NCBI GenBank assembly: GCA_045113315.1
Contig: JBGUIX010000006.1
Span: forward strand, 186,001 to 250,000
From: RUG13091 sp045113315
GTDB lineage: Bacteria; Bacillota_I; Bacilli_A; RFN20; CAG-826
DNA length: 64,000 nucleotides
Reading direction: 5' to 3'
Part shown: positions 61,228-64,000 of the stretch, one piece after another
Position numbering within the stretch: the stretch's first letter is position 1
Layout of the letters: every line of letters begins with the position of its first letter
Program-made: the position numbers and the translations under genes
The notes under the pieces: generated by a model
Told to the model about the DNA's origin: nothing
Databases searched by the model: none
Seen by the model: the letters and a program-made list of their open reading frames with translations, nothing else

Positions 61228-61271
61228 CCTCCTATATATTAACTAGGGAGGGTATTTACCAATTTGTTCAA
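61228..61271 (-). promoter_or_regulatory. TTGAACA...TATAGGAGG regulatory block, copy C
   Basis: Reads from 61271 to 61228, beginning 9 nt after the greA stop. Spacing between TTGAACA, GG, the CCCTCCCTA tract and TATAGGAGG is the same as in copies A and B though intervening bases differ. CCCTCCCTA and TATAGGAGGG form an imperfect inverted repeat covering the ribosome binding site. Confidence 0.7.
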
Positions 61272-61279
61272 AATTTTGA

Positions 61280-61750
61280 TTATTTTGAGCCGATTTTTAA
61301 GATTTCGACTTTGTAAGTCTTGATGGCTTTAACTTCAACGATATCTCCGACTTGTTTACCGATGATGGCTTCACCTAAAGCACAGGAGTTAGAAATCTTA
61401 CCGTTGAATGGATCGCTTTCTACAGAACCAACAATCATGTATTCAGCTTCTTTGCCGCTTTCAAGATATTTAATCTTCACTGTAGAACCTAATGCGACAC
61501 GGTTGCCTCTTGAATTTTCTTCGATAATATCGCAGTTATTTAAGATATATTCAATTTCTTTAATTCTGCTTTCGACTTCCGCTTGTTTGGTTCTAGCGGC
61601 ATCGTAGTCAGCGTTTTCGCTTAAGTCACCTTGAGCACGAGCTTCCGCTAATTGTCTTTTGACCTCTTCACGTTCGACGTCAATTAAATAACGAAGTTCG
61701 TCTTCTAATTTTTTATATCCAGCTTTCGTGAGTTTTGTTTTCTCTGCCAT
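61280..61750 (-). CDS. greA: Transcription elongation factor GreA
   Basis: 156 residues, rescues backtracked RNA polymerase by stimulating transcript cleavage. N-terminal coiled coil with KLTKAGYKKLEDELRYL and the acidic tip ARAQGDLSENADYDAA; C-terminal FKBP-like domain with VALGSTVKIKYLESGK and ISNSCALGEAIIGKQVGD. Normal length. Preceded by AAGAGGTA. Directly followed by the comEA promoter block. Confidence 0.96.
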   Translation of the reverse strand: MAEKTKLTKAGYKKLEDELRYLIDVEREEVKRQLAEARAQGDLSENADYDAARTKQAEVESRIKEIEYILNNCDIIEENSRGNRVALGSTVKIKYLESGKEAEYMIVGSVESDPFNGKISNSCALGEAIIGKQVGDIVEVKAIKTYKVEILKIGSK

Positions 61751-61834
61751 ATTGATACCTCTTAATTTTTCCTGCGTTATTATAACAAATAACGAGAAAT
61801 AATTTCCATAGTTTATTTATGTCTTTACCTTCTA

Positions 61835-61840
61835 TATAAT
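61835..61840 (+). promoter_or_regulatory. -10 box, leaderless promoter of the chrA pair
   Basis: TATAAT ending 7 nt before a GTG start, with no Shine-Dalgarno. The -35 region is weak. Leaderless initiation at GTG is notable because ATG is usual for such messages. Confidence 0.6.
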
Positions 61841-61847
61841 AGAGGGC

Positions 61848-62432
61848 GTGAAAAAAGAGAGTAAAATTTATCAAATTTTGATCCTATTTATAACCTTTTT
61901 AAAGGTTGGGGCATTCACCTTTGGTGGCGGATATGCGATGATTCCCATTATTCAAAAGGAAGTTGTCGAGAAAAGAAAATGGGCCACAAGCGGTGAAATT
62001 TTAGATATTTTAGCCATTAGTGAATCCACTCCTGGACCGATAAGTGTCAATGCTGCTACCTATGTTGGTTTTAAGGTGGCTGGTTTCTGGGGGAGTTTCT
62101 TTGCGACACTTGGTTTAATAATCCCCTCTTTTATCATCATTTATATTATTTCATTGTTTTATAAGACATTTATGTCTTGGTCGATAGTAGAAGCCGCTTT
62201 TAAAGGAATTTCTGTTGGTGTTATCATACTTTTATTTATGGCGGTTTTAAAACTCCGTAAAGCGGTCCCAAATTCTCTTCTTTCAATTACTATTTTTACG
62301 ATTGTTTTAGCGGGCGTTTTAGCGCTTAACATTTTTCAAATTAAGATTCCTTTTATCACATTAGCGATTATCGCTTTAGGTCTACTTATTGGAGTAATTT
62401 CCACCTTACTAACCAGAAAGGAGAAAGAATAA
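61848..62432 (+). CDS. chrA: Chromate transporter ChrA, N-type half
   Basis: 194 residues, half-size CHR family membrane protein. VGAFTFGGGYAMIPIIQKEVVEK and AISESTPGPISVNAATYVGFKVAG are the family signatures; four to six helices follow. Start is GTG, 7 nt after a TATAAT box. Half-size pairs assemble as heterodimers with inverted topology (family knowledge). The real substrate may be chromate/sulfate or another anion. Stop overlaps the next start by one base (TAATG). Confidence 0.9.
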   Translation: MKKESKIYQILILFITFLKVGAFTFGGGYAMIPIIQKEVVEKRKWATSGEILDILAISESTPGPISVNAATYVGFKVAGFWGSFFATLGLIIPSFIIIYIISLFYKTFMSWSIVEAAFKGISVGVIILLFMAVLKLRKAVPNSLLSITIFTIVLAGVLALNIFQIKIPFITLAIIALGLLIGVISTLLTRKEKE

Positions 62433-63007
62433 TGATTTATTTTGAATTATTTTATACTTTCTTCTTGATTGGTCTATTCACCTTTGGTGGCGGTTATGCG
62501 ATGATTCCGATGATTCAAGAGCAAGTAGTTAATAAAGGCTGGCTTCAAGAAGGCCAATTAACTGATTTTATCGCGATTAGCGAATCCACTCCTGGACCAT
62601 TTGCCATTAACATCTCAACATTTGTCGGTTCACAAACCGGTGGTGTTTTTGGAGCGATTTGTTCCACCATAGGTGTTGTTTTGCCATCTTTTATCGTCAT
62701 TATTTTAGTGTCATTGATTCTTTCTCGTTTCTTAAAGAATCGTTTCGTAAAAGGGGCATTAAATGGTGTTAAACCTGTGGTTGTGGCTTTAATCGCTTCT
62801 ACCGCTATTGTTTTATTAATAAAAATCCTTTTATATCAAGGCCACCCATTATTCTCTCAAAGCCTATATTTTGACCGTGTCTCTTTTACATTATTATTGG
62901 TGCTTTCTTTATTTGCTTTTATTTATAAAAGAATGTTTAAAAAAAGCCTAAATCCGATACTACTTATTTTACTAAGCGCGGTTTTAGGCATTGTTTTATT
63001 TTATTAA
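62432..63007 (+). CDS. chrA: Chromate transporter ChrA, C-type half
   Basis: 191 residues, second half-size CHR protein: GLFTFGGGYAMIPMIQEQV and AISESTPGPFAINISTFVG repeat the first gene's motifs, so the pair arose by duplication. About six hydrophobic segments. Translationally coupled to its partner by TAATG. Only 4 nt separate its stop from the convergent permease gene. Confidence 0.9.
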   Translation: MIYFELFYTFFLIGLFTFGGGYAMIPMIQEQVVNKGWLQEGQLTDFIAISESTPGPFAINISTFVGSQTGGVFGAICSTIGVVLPSFIVIILVSLILSRFLKNRFVKGALNGVKPVVVALIASTAIVLLIKILLYQGHPLFSQSLYFDRVSFTLLLVLSLFAFIYKRMFKKSLNPILLILLSAVLGIVLFY

Positions 63008-63011
63008 TTAA

Positions 63012-64000
63012 TTATTCTCTACTTCTCGTATTATCAGCGAGGTTCCATTTTCTAATCGTTAACATCGATATCATATGGCTCACCACGATGACCGCAAGAA
63101 TGAATAGCATTCCGAAGACCACGACTTTCCAATCAAAGATGAAAGGATAAACCTGAGCTTTAGAAGATGCTAAATAGAATAGTAACTTCGATAATCCGAC
63201 AGCTGTCGGTATAGCAAATAAGGCAGATAGCAGAAATTGCAAGAAACTTTCAACTGTCCAAATATTAGAAATATTAATAATTCTAAATCCTATCGCTCTC
63301 ATGACTGAGATCGGCCTTTTCTGTTCCATCAAGGCATTTTGAGACATGATGGTTAAGATGACAAAGCCCATACCTAAAGCAAAGGCGATTAAAATGATGA
63401 CGAAGACGTCAACCGACCTAAATACGGTAGTAACATCCTTTTTTAAAGAGGCGGTAAAAACCGTTAAACATTTAGCGTCTTTTTGTGACAAAAAACTCAA
63501 AAATTCGGTTTCGTTTTCGACATTCACTAAAAATGTCGTTGCATATTGAACTCCTAATTCTTGCATTTGTTTTCTCGACATATATTGGGCCATATGGAAA
63601 TATTGTTCAGATACACCTTTAACCTCTATGTCTTTATCATTAATTTTGACGGTTTCGCCCACTTTGACCTTCAATCTTTCAGCGTCATTTTTAGACAAAA
63701 TGATACCTTTATCAGGAATCGCCATTTCTTTTTTACCTGTGCTATCAGGGACATAGACTAATGGTCCATCTGAAGAATCGACACCTAATGTTTCAAGATA
63801 AAAATCATTTCCACCACTTGTTACTTTTAAGTAGGTAAAGTAGCCTTCTTCAACTTCTTTAACAGAAGGTTGCTTTTTAAGTTCATCAATTAAATTAGTT
63901 TGATCAACTTCCGTTAAATATACTTGAGCGTCATAACACCAACGGCGATTTAGGGTTTGACCGATAAGTTCATCTTTAGATGTTTTGAAAAAACCAGTGA
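63012..64000 (-). CDS. FtsX/MacB-type ABC transporter permease, 5'-truncated
   Basis: Partial: the frame is open to the window edge, so at least 329 residues are visible and the N-terminus is missing. An extracytoplasmic domain (to about residue 210 of the visible part; for example WCYDAQVYLTEVDQ and VKVGETVKINDKDIEVKGVS) precedes three C-terminal helices (VIILIAFALGMGFVILTIMS, ESFLQFLLSALFAIPTAVGL, VVVFGMLFILAVIVVSHMI) with the FtsX signature RPISVMRAIGFR between. Partner ATPase expected outside the window. A start at 63725 inside the window would be artificial. Confidence 0.88.
   Translation of the reverse strand, partial: TGFFKTSKDELIGQTLNRRWCYDAQVYLTEVDQTNLIDELKKQPSVKEVEEGYFTYLKVTSGGNDFYLETLGVDSSDGPLVYVPDSTGKKEMAIPDKGIILSKNDAERLKVKVGETVKINDKDIEVKGVSEQYFHMAQYMSRKQMQELGVQYATTFLVNVENETEFLSFLSQKDAKCLTVFTASLKKDVTTVFRSVDVFVIILIAFALGMGFVILTIMSQNALMEQKRPISVMRAIGFRIINISNIWTVESFLQFLLSALFAIPTAVGLSKLLFYLASSKAQVYPFIFDWKVVVFGMLFILAVIVVSHMISMLTIRKWNLADNTRSRE

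Overview
The window is a gene-dense, AT-rich bacterial chromosome segment with almost no spare DNA; no stretch over 300 bases lacks a gene. The gene set and order are those of a low-GC Firmicute (Bacilli) close to the Mollicutes/Erysipelotrichia branch: yqeG-yqeH-yhbY-nadD(yqeK), ybeY-cdd-era-recO-glyS-dnaG-rpoD-trmK-nif3, lepA-hemW-hrcA-grpE-dnaK-dnaJ and greA-comEA-comEC-holA/rpsT. TGA is a stop (for example in the ATGA overlap nusB/xseA), so this is not a UGA-Trp mycoplasma. The MEP isoprenoid genes dxs, ispG and ispH, a long Rel enzyme and ComEA/ComEC are present, so the genome is less reduced than that of a mycoplasma. An uncultured gut-type Bacilli/Mollicutes relative is my best guess, by inference only.

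Layout. 1-18.2 kb is entirely plus strand: a heterodimeric ABC exporter pair, rel-hisS-aspS, tkt, asp23-nusB-xseA-xseB, dxs, dinB-xerD, deoB and a MazF/PemK-like gene. At 18.34 kb lies a 28-bp sequence with the full architecture of a XerCD dif site, in the only 267-bp intergenic pause. From 18.46 kb onward 36 of 44 genes are on the minus strand: ribosome-assembly/NAD genes, parE-parC, efp, the macromolecular-synthesis operon, heat-shock operon, lepA, a nuclease-helicase fusion, fmt, holA, comEA-comEC and greA. Plus-strand exceptions are plsY, ispG, ispH, a phosphodiesterase, an acyl ligase-ACP fusion, rpsT and two half-size chrA genes. Genes on both sides point toward dif, so the window probably spans the replication terminus.

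Regulatory content is the most novel part. (1) One 44-bp leader/promoter block with fixed spacing (TTGAACA ... TATAGGAGG) precedes comEA-comEC, an orphan C39 peptidase-membrane protein and the MazF-like gene, suggesting an undescribed competence-type regulon. (2) A hexamer TTAGTA repeated at exactly 11-bp steps occurs at seven intergenic sites. (3) Many genes (dinB, ispG, ispH, chrA, fmt, lepA, ybeY, holA, the helicase) have a -10 box 6-10 nt before the start codon and no ribosome binding site, so they look leaderless. (4) The hrcA operon carries two tandem CIRCE operators around one sigma-A promoter.

No tRNA, rRNA, CRISPR array, insertion sequence, prophage or riboswitch was recognised. The first and last genes run off the window.
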